A stretch of 64,000 nt of DNA from Carettochelys insculpta (Eukaryota; Chordata; Testudines; Carettochelyidae). This document shows, piece by piece, positions 46,550 to 56,140 of this stretch. Location of the stretch: NCBI RefSeq assembly GCF_033958435.1, contig NC_134152.1, positions 18,152,001 to 18,216,000 on the forward strand. Reading direction: 5' to 3'. Made by a program: the position numbers and the translations under genes. The stretch's first letter is position 1, and each line of letters starts with the position of its first letter. The notes under the pieces were generated by a model. That model saw only the letters and a list, made by a program, of their open reading frames with translations. It was not told the origin of the DNA and did not search any database.

Positions 46550-47500
46550 AGATGAGATAGCGTAGTGCTGTGCAAACATTTTGCTGGAAGACCAGGTGGC
46601 CACCTTCTATATGTCCATAAAGGATACGTTCTTGAGAAAGGCAGTAGTGGAGGACACAACCCAGGTTGAATGGGCAGTGGCAGCACCCGGGAGCTCCTGT
46701 TGATGAAGCATATAAAAAGTGTGAATGCAGGTGGAGATCCACTTGGATAGTCACTGAGACAAAACTGGCAGACCCTTGGACTAGCTCTGGGAAGACAAGA
46801 GCCACCTCAGAGACTTATGCCAAGGTTTTGTGCAGTCAAAATAAAATACCAATGCCCGACAGATGTCCAGGGTATGCCAGTCCGCATGCATAGGATAGAA
46901 GTGCAGCTTTGGGAAGAACACAAGTGAGTGGATAGGTTCGTTGATGTGAAATGGAGGGGGAACTTTATGAAGAAATTTGGAATGAGGATGAAGTGTTACC
47001 CTATCCTTGGTAAATGTGGTATAAGGTGGCTCAGCCATGAGGGCAGCAAGCTCCCCAGCCTTCCTGGACTACGTGATGGCAACCAAAAGTGAAATTTTCA
47101 TTGACAGATGGAGCCACGAACATGTCACCAGGGGTTCAAATGGCAACTTCATGAGGCAATTGAATACATAGTTGAGATCACATATAGGGACCAGAAAATA
47201 CACAAATGGGAAGGTGTTTTGTAGACCCATCATAAAACGTTTGGTGATGGGATAGGCAAGGAAGGAGATCCCATTGTCCACTTGGTGGAATGTTGCCAAT
47301 GCCGCAGCATGCACCCCGACAGTGCTGAGGGCCAGGCCTGACTTGCACAGGTGTAGCAGGTAATCAAGGAGGACAGAAGGAGGCACAGTATGAGGTATAG
47401 GATGATTAGCACCCAACAAGCAACAGAACTGCTTCCGTATGTAGACATAGGACTTGTGCTTGGCTCCTGTCTGCTGTGAACAAGAACCCTCTTCACCAAA
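46550..47500 (-). pseudogene. DIRS tyrosine recombinase remains (outer element)
   Basis: DIRS elements integrate with a phage-type tyrosine recombinase instead of a DDE integrase. Minus-strand blocks: LLDYLLHLCKSGLALSTVGVHAAALATFHQ, ISFLAYPITKRFMMGLQ, LNYVFNCLMKLPFEPL, LSMKISLLVAIT, then YTTFTKDRVTLHPHSKFLHKV, HINEPIHSLVFFPK and LDICRALVFYFDCTKPW. At the C-terminal end a frame reads VATWSSSKMFAQHYAI (46557-46604), preserving the HY pair in which the nucleophilic tyrosine is expected (codon 46562-46564). Several frameshifts separate these blocks. Confidence 0.82.
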
Positions 47501-47529
47501 TCAGAGCATGCAATTTCAGCATTTTAGAA

Positions 47530-49380
47530 CTAAGAAGGAGCCGCGTGTGGAGATAGCCTGGATGGGTTGGGGTGGAAAGTGCAGCTGAAGTACTGAGACA
47601 GACAGCTGCAGCAAGGAGGAAAGGGATAAGAAGCCGCTACTGACATCCGAAGTAGGTAGGGATACCAAGTTTGTCTTGGCCACACCGGGGCTATCAGAAT
47701 GAAGTGGGCCCGATCCAGTCTGACCTTGACCAGAAGCTTGTGAATCAAGGGAAGGAGAGGATGTGCATAAAGGAGGAGTGCATCCCAGTTGATGGAGAAG
47801 GCGTCCCCGAGGGACTGTCTCCTAAGACATGTAGTTTGCTGCCCGCAGAAGCAACATACCAGATGAGTGGAATTTGTGTCTCATAAGGTCCCATTTTTAC
47901 TAGAGTTTTCCTGAGGGGTAGATCAGAAGGACTTAGTTCTGTTGAAGATGGAATCTTCCATTCCATCAGCAAGTTTGGTTGAGGGTGGGTGAATAAAAAC
48001 TCTGTGTCCTTGGAGGTCAAGAAGTATGGGTTGTCACCTCTCTTATTAGTAGGAGGGATAGATGACGGTCTTTGCCATATAACATTGGTGGGGTCCCTAA
48101 TAACTTCTTCTATAGGCACTGTGATCCTAGAGGAATAAGGGGGCTAGCGGGTAGGTAGGAGGTAATGTTGTCTGACCAGCACCCCCACAGGTCTTCTTCC
48201 TGAGCCTGTGGCACCCATTGGAAGAGCTCCTGCAATGCCTTTGCATAGTCCACAGGAGGAGGCGACACCAAGAGTACATCATCATCTGGCGAAGAGGAGG
48301 AGGGATATTCAGGGGATCCATGTTGACCCTCTGATAGAGAATCCTTGGTCCCCAAACATTGAGACAGTGGGTACGACACCTATGTAGTCGGCTGCGGTGG
48401 GGGGAGCAATCTCTAGATGCCATGGACAGTACCGATGGGGCATGGGAGCAGGGAGACCTTTCCTGCCATGACAACCACTGTGGCACTAGAACAGTGAGAT
48501 GAAAACATACTCCTATGGTTGGAACTGCCTTCCTCTGGAGAGAGTGGTCTAGCTTCTCAGCCATACAAGAAACCCAAACATTGAGAGAAGCATGGGGATG
48601 TCATCGTCAGCACGGATACGGAGTGTGGAGAGCTGAGCAACGTCAGGCCTGGTGACATGTATGCTTTAAGTGGTGAGTTTTCACAGCGCTGCTCAATACT
48701 GTGCCATCCTCCAGTGCTAAAGGTTTCAGCAAAGCAACATCTCACTAACATTTTGATTCTGACTCCACTGCCACATGAGGCTGGGTGATGCCTCAGCCTT
48801 GGATGTGCATGGTGCCTGGTCCTGCACCTCATATGAGGGCACAGAGACTTCAAACAGCATCACTTGTGCTCTGATTCCAACACTGAGGGTGAGGTCTTGA
48901 TGCCCAATTACCTCTTATGCCCTGGGGTGGAGGCAGCTGAAGCTGGCAGTTGCCGAAGGCATCAGAGTGTTTGTGGCTTGGCTCCAAGTAAGATCTTTCA
49001 AGTGGTGCTGGCATGCACAGTGCTGAGGAAATCGTGGCAGATTTTCCTGCTGGCATGGCCCATGAAGACAGCACTGGAGGCCAGGAGTGTGCCAGAGACA
49101 GTTCCGCCGCTGCGGGAAGGGCACTGCCCAGGACAGAGGGACAAGCTGAGTCTGTACCTTTGGTCTCCCATGCCAAATCCTTCATGGCCTGCTGCTCCAG
49201 GGCCGGTGGTTGGAAGGACATTTCGTAAAGATATGTTTTGAGCCTGCTGGCTCGGTCCCTCTAGCCCTAGCCATGAGGCTGGAGCAAGGGGTACAGGACT
49301 GGGTCTCGTAGCCCTCACCCAACACTTAATGCAGGAAGCATGGCCATCAGAGACCGGCATGGCTTCCCTGCCTGTCACAC
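47530..49380 (-). pseudogene. DIRS gag remains joined to RNase H end (outer element)
   Basis: Gag-like blocks on the minus strand include REAMPVSDGHASCIKC (about 49360), NVIWQRPSSIPPTNKR and PYFLTSKDTEFLFTHPQPNLLME (48100-47950). They match the inner element's KADKKYFVPAKGTEFLFSHPQPNSL region. Directly after, near 47880, the sequence shifts to VASAGSKLHVLGD and then IHKLLVKVRLDRAHFILIAPVWPRQTWYPYLLRM. That is the RNase H end and linker to the recombinase. Everything between the middle of gag and the end of RNase H is therefore deleted in this copy. Confidence 0.78.
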
Positions 49381-49689
49381 AGAGTGTGAAGACCAGGGAA
49401 CCCAGTATGGCAATGCGACGGCAACAAATCCTAACACTAACTCAAACCTACTTTTTTTTTCTTTAAACTTTCAAAAAACTTTTAAAAACTAACAGGGAGA
49501 GCAACTTGGCATATGAAAGGCTACAATAAAAACTAACTCACTCACTCTTTTCTTAGAGAGCGAAGCTCTGTCTACAGCTAAGGATGGTAGAGAAGGAACT
49601 GAGGGGTCCCCCGATGTGCATGTGACTGATAGCATAAGGAGGCACTGCTTCGCATGTGCTGCACAGGAAAAGAGAAGTTACTCACCTGT

Positions 49690-49888
49690 AGTAACGATGG
49701 TTCTTCGAGATGTGTCCCCGTGGGCGCTCCACAATAGGTGTCGGGCTCGCCCCGGCGCCGCAGATCGGAAATCTTCCAGCAGTTTCTCCTGGATCATGCA
49801 TGCGCCGGCACGCGCTGCCCCCTGCACGCCCCCGGCCGCATGCACGATCCGGTCCCTGCCAGTTCCTTGACCAACTGCCTCGGATGCT
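49690..49888. repeat. Inner DIRS left inverted terminal repeat
   Basis: It pairs with 55475-55667 on the opposite strand. Shared stretches include 'ctccacaataggtgtcggg', 'gcagatcggaaatcttccag', 'cagtttctcctggatc' and 'gccagttcctt'. Inverted termini distinguish DIRS1-type elements from split-direct-repeat members of the order. Confidence 0.9.
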
Positions 49889-49926
49889 CCTGAAAAACAC
49901 TAGACAGAGATCAGAAGCAGGGAGGA

Positions 49927-50045
49927 TGGGCGGGTGGTGGAGCACGCACGGGGACACATCTCGAAGAACCATCATTACTACAGGTGAGTGACTTCTCTTT
50001 CTTCTTCGAGTGGTCCCCGTGCGTGCTCCACAATAGGTGACTACC
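49927..50045. repeat. Inner DIRS internal complementary region
   Basis: Two joined blocks. 49927-49988 is the inverse of the left terminus (49684-49740), sharing 'ggggacacatctcgaag' and 'aaccatc'. 50005-50040 ('cttcttcgagtggtccccg') matches the inverse of the right terminus at 55627-55667. In DIRS1 this region is thought to template completion of the ends through a circular intermediate. Confidence 0.85.
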
Positions 50046-50131
50046 CAGCAGTAACCCAAGTAAGGAGGTGGGTAATCGGTTTATGTGCAGCTTGTCCCCG
50101 AGAGGACTGCTGTCGACAGACGGGTATCCTC

Positions 50132-51450
50132 TTAGAATACCCGAGGCAGGGCATGATGCTTGGCGAAGCTGTCATAGGATGACCAGGTCGCCGCTCTACA
50201 GATGTCTGTTAACGCGATGCCCTTGAAGAAGGCTGTTGATGCCGCCACCGCCCTGGTGGAGTGAGCCCTGGGCGGGGCCAGCAAAGGAGTCTTTCGAAGT
50301 TCGAAGCACATTTTTATACAGGACACAATGTGCTTTGAGATTCTCCAGGAAGAGAGACCTTCTCCTTTTGACCCAGGAGCAAGAGAGACTAGAAGCCTGT
50401 CTGTTTTCCGGAAGGACTTAGTTCTGTCTGTGTAGAAGGCCAACGCCCTCCTCACATCTAGGAGATGCAGGCGTGCCTCCTTGCTGGAGCTGTGAGGCTT
50501 CGGGTAAAACGAGGGTAAAACTATTGGCTCGTTAAGATTGGACTCCGAAGAGACTTTTGGAACAAAGGCTGGGCGCAGCCTTAAGGTTACCGCCTCCTTC
50601 GAGAATACTGTGCAGTGCGGTGTTGCCATCACTGCCGCGAGCTCACTCACCCTGCGGGCTGACGTAGCTGCAAAGAGGAAGGTTGTTTTTATCGTAAGGA
50701 GACATAGGGGAACTGTGGCTAATGGGTCAAAAAGGCGGACCCGACAGCGTGCTGAGCACCAAGTCCAAATTCCACAATAGTGGAAGCGGTTTCCGAGGGG
50801 GGGTACAGGTTTACCAGCCCCTTCAAGAACCTGGTAGCGATAGGATGGGCGAATACCATGGGCCCTTCCTCCGTATGCCGAAAGGCTGATATAGCGGCGA
50901 GGTGGGCCTTTAGCGAGGATAGAGAAAGCCTGCCTCTCTTGAGGTCCAATAAGTATTCTAGTATTACAGGTATAGGAACGTCAAGGGGAGCTAACTGCTT
51001 GGCGGAACACCAGGCTGTGAATCGAGTCCATTTCTGCTTGTAAGTCCTCCTGGTGGAGGTCCTTTGGCTACATTCCAGGACTTGTTGTGCTCCTTCCGTA
51101 CATTTGCTCTTTAAGGAGTTGAGCCATGGATTAGCCATGTTTGTAGGTGCAGACCCTGAGGGTGCGGGTGTACTATGGACCCTTGAGCCCGCGTGAGTAA
51201 GCCCAGTGCCGCCGGTAGAGGGAGCGGTCCAACATGCGCAGAAGCAAGGGAAACAATTGCTGCCGATCCCAAGCAGGACTATGAGTATCATGCAAGCTCT
51301 CTCCCTTCTGGCTTTGTGCAAGACCTTGCGGATAAGCGCTGCAGGGGAAACGCGTAAAGTAGGGAGCCCTTCCATGAAAACATGACCAGGGACCCCCGCC
51401 CCACTCCTGCCCTGGAGCAGTACTGGGGACACTTTTTTTTTTTTGTTTTG
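50132..51450 (-). pseudogene. DIRS tyrosine recombinase (inner), catalytic Tyr changed to His
   Basis: Core blocks on the minus strand: WLNSLKSKCTEGAQQVLECSQRTSTRRTYKQKWTRFTAWC (split here into shorter motifs WLNSLK, STRRTYKQKW and RFTAWC), ILEYLLDLKRGRLSLSSLKAHLAAISAF and VFAHPIATRFLKGL. In the next frame follow MSELAAVMA, VTLRLRPAFVPKV, LNEPIVLPSFYPKPHSSS, LDVRRALAFYTDRTKSFRK, AHSTRAVAAS and ATWSSYDSFAKHHAL. HSTRA supplies the His and second Arg of the active site. The residue aligned with the nucleophilic tyrosine is His (codon 50153-50155), whereas the outer copy still has Tyr. A frameshift near 50700 also breaks it. Confidence 0.85.
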
Positions 51451-51455
51451 TTTTG

Positions 51456-52676
51456 TTATACTGGGTAGCAAACAGATTGATCTGGGGAAAACCCCCATGT
51501 ACGAAGAATGCGCTGTAGCAGATTGGAGCGGATCTGCCATTCATGCGTGATTGCGAAGCACCTGCTCAGCTGATCTGCATTCACGTTGTGAGCGCCCGGC
51601 AAGTACGAGGCTTTCAACGTTATGTTATTGGTGATGCACCGATTCCATAATCGGAAGTGCTTCCGCACATAGGGCAGGGGATCGTGCTCCTCCTTGTCGA
51701 TTGATGTAGAAACATAGTGGAGGTATCGTTGGTATTGAATCCCAACTACTTTGCCACGTAGGTAATCTCGAAAATGTTTGCAGGCGTCGAACGCTGCTCT
51801 GAGCTCCAGAATGGATATGTGCAGTGTCTGTTCCGCAGGGGACCATAGCCCTTGCGTTACCTTGTCGCCGATGTGCGCTCCCCATCCCATGTGGGAGGCA
51901 TCGGTAGTAAGAAAAATAGAAAATTGTGGTTGGTGAAAAGGTACCCCCACTAGCAGATTCTCGGGGTTTTCCCACCACGCCAGGGATCTGCGCACCTCTG
52001 TTGTGGGCGACACCACCCTGTGGTCAGTGTGGGATGCCGGTTTGTAAACGCTCGCCAGCCAATGCTACAGGCTTGACATGTGCAACCTGGCATTCCGTAC
52101 CACAAACGTCGCTGCCGCCATGTGGCCCAGCAGCCGTAGGCACATTAAGACCGGCACCGTGGGGCTGTATGTAATGACTTGCACCAGCGAACTGATTGCG
52201 CAGAAGCGGGCGTAGGGTAGGTACACCCTTGCTGTGATAGAGTTTATGCGTGCCCCTATGAACTCTGTATGTTGTGTGGGTTCAGACTTTGACTTTGCAA
52301 GGTTGATAACTAGGCCCAGCGAACAAACGTGTCCGCTGTGACACGCATCATGCGTGAGACCTCTGCCTTCGAGGTCCCTTTTAGGAGGCAGTCGCCCACA
52401 TATGGGAAAAATAAACCCCCCCTGTCTGTGCAGGTAGGCTGACACCACTGCCAGGGTTTTGGTAAAGACTCTGGGGGCCGAGAAGAGGCCAAACGGAAGA
52501 ACCCTGTGCTGGAAGCGCTCCTGGCCGACCGTGAAGCGCAGGAAGCGTCTGTGTGCCGGGTGGATTGTTATATGAAAGTAAGCATCTCGTAAGTCGAGTG
52601 CTGCAACCCAGTCTCCATCGTCCAGTGCCGTGAGTATCAAGGCAACTGTGATCATCCGGAACCGTTGCTTGCGCAA
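51456..52676 (-). pseudogene. DIRS reverse transcriptase/RNase H (inner), active site damaged
   Basis: RT blocks on the minus strand: KQRFRMITVALILTALDDGDWVAALDLRDAYFHITIHPAHRRFLRF, given here as its motifs FRMITVAL, WVAALDLRDAYFHI and HPAHRRFLRF, then QHRVLPFGLFSAPRVFTKTLAVV. A frameshift puts the catalytic box in another frame, where it reads FFPYVGDCLLK: the YxDD box is YVGD, with the first aspartate (codon 52394-52396) now glycine. RNase H follows (52016-51456) with FLTTDASHMGWGAHIGD, LHISILELRAAFDACKHF, LWNRCITNNITLKASYLPG and HNVNADQLSR. Further RT-like sequence upstream (52772-52928) is out of frame. Confidence 0.87.
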
Positions 52677-52928
52677 GTAACGGTTGAGGCCCCGAAGATC
52701 TAAGATGGGCCTCCAGCCTCCTGTTTTCTTCCCTGGTAGGAAGTAGCGTGAATAGAAACCTTACCCTGGAATTACTCTGGCACTCTTTCCACCGCCCTTA
52801 TGAACATAAGGTGATTCACCTTCTGCTTGAGCCTCGCCTCGTGGCAGCATCCCTGAGGTGAGGCCTGGTGGGAGGCTTTGTCGGTGGAAGCGACTGGGAG
52901 GGGATCGCGTAACCCGTGGCTATGATCT

Positions 52929-55230
52929 TCAGCACCCATATGTCTGTGGTGATCTTTTGTCACTGGGAGTGCAACGGTCTGAGGCGGTGATGGAACATGA
53001 GATGGGAGTGGCATTGAGCGAGGGTATTGATAGTGCAGCCCCCGACATACCCATCAAACTTGTTGCCTTTGGGCCTGACCCGAGGGCGTACGGCTTTGTT
53101 GAGAACGTCATCTGGGAGTTCTGTACTGTTGCCGCTATTGACAGCGCCCTTGGCCGTAGCCCCGTTGATATTGAGCACGCTGTGGTTGTAAGCGTAGCGT
53201 CTTTGCTGACAATAAAATTTTTCCCTCCTGTATGGGGGAGTATAAATGCCCGAGGTTCTAAGTGTAGCTCTCGAGTCCTTACTGGAGTGAGGGACCAAGT
53301 CGGTTGAGTCTGCAAACAACTTTTGTGTATTAAAGGGAAGGTCCACGATCTTCGCCTGTAGTTCCCTCGAGATACCCGACGTCTGGGGCCAGGATTCTCT
53401 ACGCATGACCACTGCTGTAGCCGTTGAACATGCCGCCGTGTCTGCCACGTCCAGGGCAATCTGGACTCCCGTCCACGATGCTGCGTAGCCCTCTTGAACA
53501 ATCGCCTTTAACACCGGCTTTTTATCTTCCGGAAGTGGATCCATGAGGGGAGTAAGCCCGGAGTAATTATCAAAACTATGGTTTGCTAGGTGTGCCCATA
53601 ATTTGCCATTCTCAATAGCAGGAGAGGAGAGGAATATACCTTCCTGCCAAACAGCTCTAGCTTCTTAGCATCTTTGCCCGATCCCCTGATTTGTACTGAG
53701 AAGCCTTTGACCTCTGCTGGGACGACTCGACCACCAAAGAATTTGGTTGTGGGTGACTGAAGAGGAACTCCGTGCCCTTTGCCGGGACGAAGTATTTCTT
53801 ATCCGCTCTCTTGTTCGTAGGCGGAACAGGGGCTGGAGTCTGCCATATAGTAGTGGCTGACTCCAGAATGGCTTTGTCCAGCGGAATAGCAATTTTGGAT
53901 GAAGCCGGGGGTCTCAAATTTTTCAGGAGTTTGTGATGTTTCTCCTGCACCTCTGCCGTTTGAATGTCTTGCGTGAAAGCCACCCTTTTAAACAGCTCCT
54001 GAAAACTGTTTAAGGTCATCCGGGGGAGAGACATCCCCGGGGGCCACGGCCTCATCTGGGGAGGATGAGGAGGAACCACTAAGGTAAACCTCCCTCGAAC
54101 CCTCGGGTTCCTGCGGTCGATGATACACTTGCTCGCTGGAGGATTGTGAAGGAAAGTCTCGGGGTTCTAAAATTAACTCCCCCTGAGACAACTGTGTTTC
54201 CGTCCCCGATCGGGAGTGCCCACGGGGGTATTGAGCGGCCGGGGGGGGACCTGACCCTGGGTGTAGGCCTGTGGTTTGTCTGTATCCAGCATGATAAGGA
54301 TGACCATGGCAGCATGGGCAAGGGTCCAGGGATGGAGACCTGGACCACTCACGGGGAGTGTACCCCCAATGTCTGGGAGAGCAAGACCTCCGCGACAACA
54401 TAGATAGAGGTGAAACTGGCTTGTGATAGCACTCCAGGAGATCCAATCCCAGAAATGGTGAAGGTGGCCCAAGCCATGGTGACATTGGTTGGAGGAACGG
54501 AGAAGGAGGTTTTTTTTGGTTTTTTTTTTTTGTTTCTTTTTTCCGGATGGGCCGGTGAAGACACAGGCCTTCAGTGCAGCGTGTGTATCACAGGGGGAGG
54601 GCTTGGTGCTAACAGCAGTGCAGCCCTGTCCAGAGATGGACTGCGGTGCCGGGCTTTTGATTTTGCCTTGCCCCTCCCCTGCAGGGCCGGCACCGCCCCT
54701 CCCGTGCCAGGGATCTCGGCCCCGCTGTCAGCGCCGCGCTCGGCACTGTCAGCTGCGGTGCCGCGCGGGTATCCCCCTCCGGTGCCTGCAGGCTCCGTGC
54801 CTGGCCTCCCTGCACCGCTGGTGCAGCGGGGGTCTGTGCCACCTGTGGTGGTGCCACTGGTTCCGGGGCTTGCCTGGCTGATGCTCTAGGCGCCGCGCGT
54901 GCCGGCTGTTGTATAACCGGAGGCTCAGCCTCTGCCACATGCGCTGCCGCTTGCCTGAGTATGCGGCTGGTAGCTGTGCGCTCCGCTCGTCCTGCTCGCT
55001 GCAAACGCACGGCAAGGATCGAGCCAGGGAGAGTTTCCTCTGTTTCGGCACTGAGGGGGTCAGAGAAAAAACTGCCCTCCTCTTATGCAACCCAGCGGGC
55101 CATTCTGGGTGAGGCTTCTCCGGCAAGGTAGCTTGGAATTCCCCCAGGCATCGGATGTCTTCGCTATGCCCCACGGAGGCCGGCATAGCTTCACGGCATG
55201 ACTCCCGCTTTGTAAAACCTGAAGAGGCCA
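52929..55230 (-). pseudogene. DIRS gag-like ORF1 (inner), frameshifted
   Basis: The first gene of the inner element, spread over several frames. The start region is MASSGFTKRESCREAMPASVGHSEDIRCLGE (55233-55140), whose GH...RCLGE motif is also found in the outer copy. The middle carries LNSFQELFKRVAFTQDIQTAEVQEKHHKLL, IWQTPAPVPPTNKRADKKYF and EFLFSHPQPNSLVVES. The final part has EGYAASWTGVQIALDVADTAACSTATAV and LQAKIVDLPFNTQKLFADSTD. Gag proteins of this order package the RNA, and their sequence is poorly conserved, so the assignment rests on position and on similarity between the two copies. Two runs of about 20 T lie inside or near it (54511-54540, 55378-55395). Confidence 0.75.
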
Positions 55231-55474
55231 TTGCGGTGAGTCCCTTATTGTTAATAGGGTACTTAGCACTTAATCCATGCCTTTCCACCCCAAACAGTGA
55301 TCACCGGCCTGCAGCAGCGGGCGGCCTAAATGGCCTTCACATCCCCTTTTCGCTTCTCCGCTCCTCTCTTTTTCCTCTTTTTTTTTTTTTTTTTTGTTTA
55401 ATAACCAAAACCAACAAATTACACGTGGAAAAAAACCACTAAGTAATCTGACTCCAGCCTTAGCCTGAGTGGAT

Positions 55475-55667
55475 TCCGTCTGCAGCCGATGGCGGTTGAG
55501 AAGGAACTGGCGGGAACCAGATTGTGCATGCAGCCGGGGGTGCACGGGGAGCGGCGCGCGCCGGTGCATGCGCGATCCAGGAGAAACTGCTGGAAGATTT
55601 CCGATCTGCAGCGCCGGGCAAGCCCGACACCTATTGTGGAGCATCCACGGAGACCACTCGAAGAAGA
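55475..55667. repeat. Inner DIRS right inverted terminal repeat
   Basis: Inverse of 49690-49888. Unlike the left end, it stops near 'gaagaagaacc' and lacks the 'ttactcacctgtag' extension. The extension is expected to be restored from the internal complementary region. Confidence 0.88.
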
Positions 55668-55746
55668 ACCATGCCTATCGAAGACTCTCCAAGGGTCAGC
55701 GCGAGGATGCACCGACACCCATGGGGACACTACTTGAAGAAGAACT
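55668..55746 (-). mobile_element. Older DIRS (outer), right terminal part 2
   Basis: This continues the outer element after the inner insertion. 'gaagactctccaa' and 'gatgcaccgacaccc' are the inverse of 46190-46250 in the outer left repeat, and 'ggggacactacttgaagaag' matches the inverse of 46415-46440. The joint at 49670/55668 restores the outer repeat sequence closely. Confidence 0.82.
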
Positions 55747-55759
55747 GTTATATAGCTGC

Positions 55760-56140
55760 ATGAAATCCTGTACTAAATGTGGCATGTAGGGTGCCTATGC
55801 AAAGGTTATGATTTGCTGAATGATTGTGCTATCTGAATGCATGTACCATTTTTGTGTAAGTTGTGAATGTTATCTAAGTTTATTCCCTCACTGCTAAAAT
55901 CCTGAAAGAACTTTGCAATTACTTTAGATATTTGATTCCCTTAACCAATTTTAACTCTACTCTTCCTTTCTTTTTATAAATAAACCTTTACACTTTGGAT
56001 ACTCAAGAACTGGCAACAGTGTGCGTTTTGGGTAAGAACTGAGTTGTATGTTGGCCTGGATGTGTGGCTGGTCCTTTGGGATTAAAAGAACCTGTTTGTT
56101 TGTTCTGTTGTTTAATTAGACTAGTTTTAAAGAACCCTGC
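55760..56140 (+). repeat. LTR-like interspersed repeat, copy 1 (internally shortened)
   Basis: It starts 'tgtactaaatgtggcatg' and continues 'aaaggttatgatttgctgaa'. It jumps to 'taactctactcttcctttct' and 'taaataaacctttacac', then 'caacagtgtgcgttttgggtaag'. Copy 2 at 59680-60385 has the same beginning and end with about 400 bp more between. A polyadenylation-type AATAAA lies near 55978. An endogenous-retrovirus LTR is possible but TG/CA ends and target repeats were not established. Confidence 0.55.

Larger units (their letters stand above)
46141..49670 (-). mobile_element. Older DIRS retrotransposon (outer), internally deleted, part 1
   Basis: A tyrosine-recombinase retrotransposon in minus orientation. 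The left terminus starts 'agaaagttactcacc', followed by a terminal repeat and, near 46340-46470, inverted and direct copies of it (internal complementary region). It keeps the tyrosine recombinase remains (46550-47500) and gag remains (47745-49380), but most of the RT and RNase H region has been lost. At 49670 it is interrupted by a second DIRS element. Its terminal repeat resumes at about 55668 and ends at about 55746. Confidence 0.85.
49671..55667 (-). mobile_element. Younger DIRS retrotransposon (inner), near full length
   Basis: This minus-strand element of about 6 kb is inserted into the terminal repeat of the older DIRS copy. It begins 'agagaagttactcacctg', like the outer element. Its inverted terminal repeats of nearly 200 bp (about 49690-49888 and 55475-55667) share 'gatcggaaatcttccagc' and 'ccacaataggtg'. 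An internal complementary region lies at 49927-50045. Gene order on the minus strand is gag, RT, RNase H, tyrosine recombinase, as in DIRS. All genes are broken but the layout is complete. GC content is well above the flanks. Confidence 0.9.

Noticed and set aside
54410..54889. A 159-codon plus-strand frame in the DIRS gag region
   Set aside because: It is opposite to the DIRS genes, lies in GC-rich sequence and has no motif; a shadow of the minus-strand gag.
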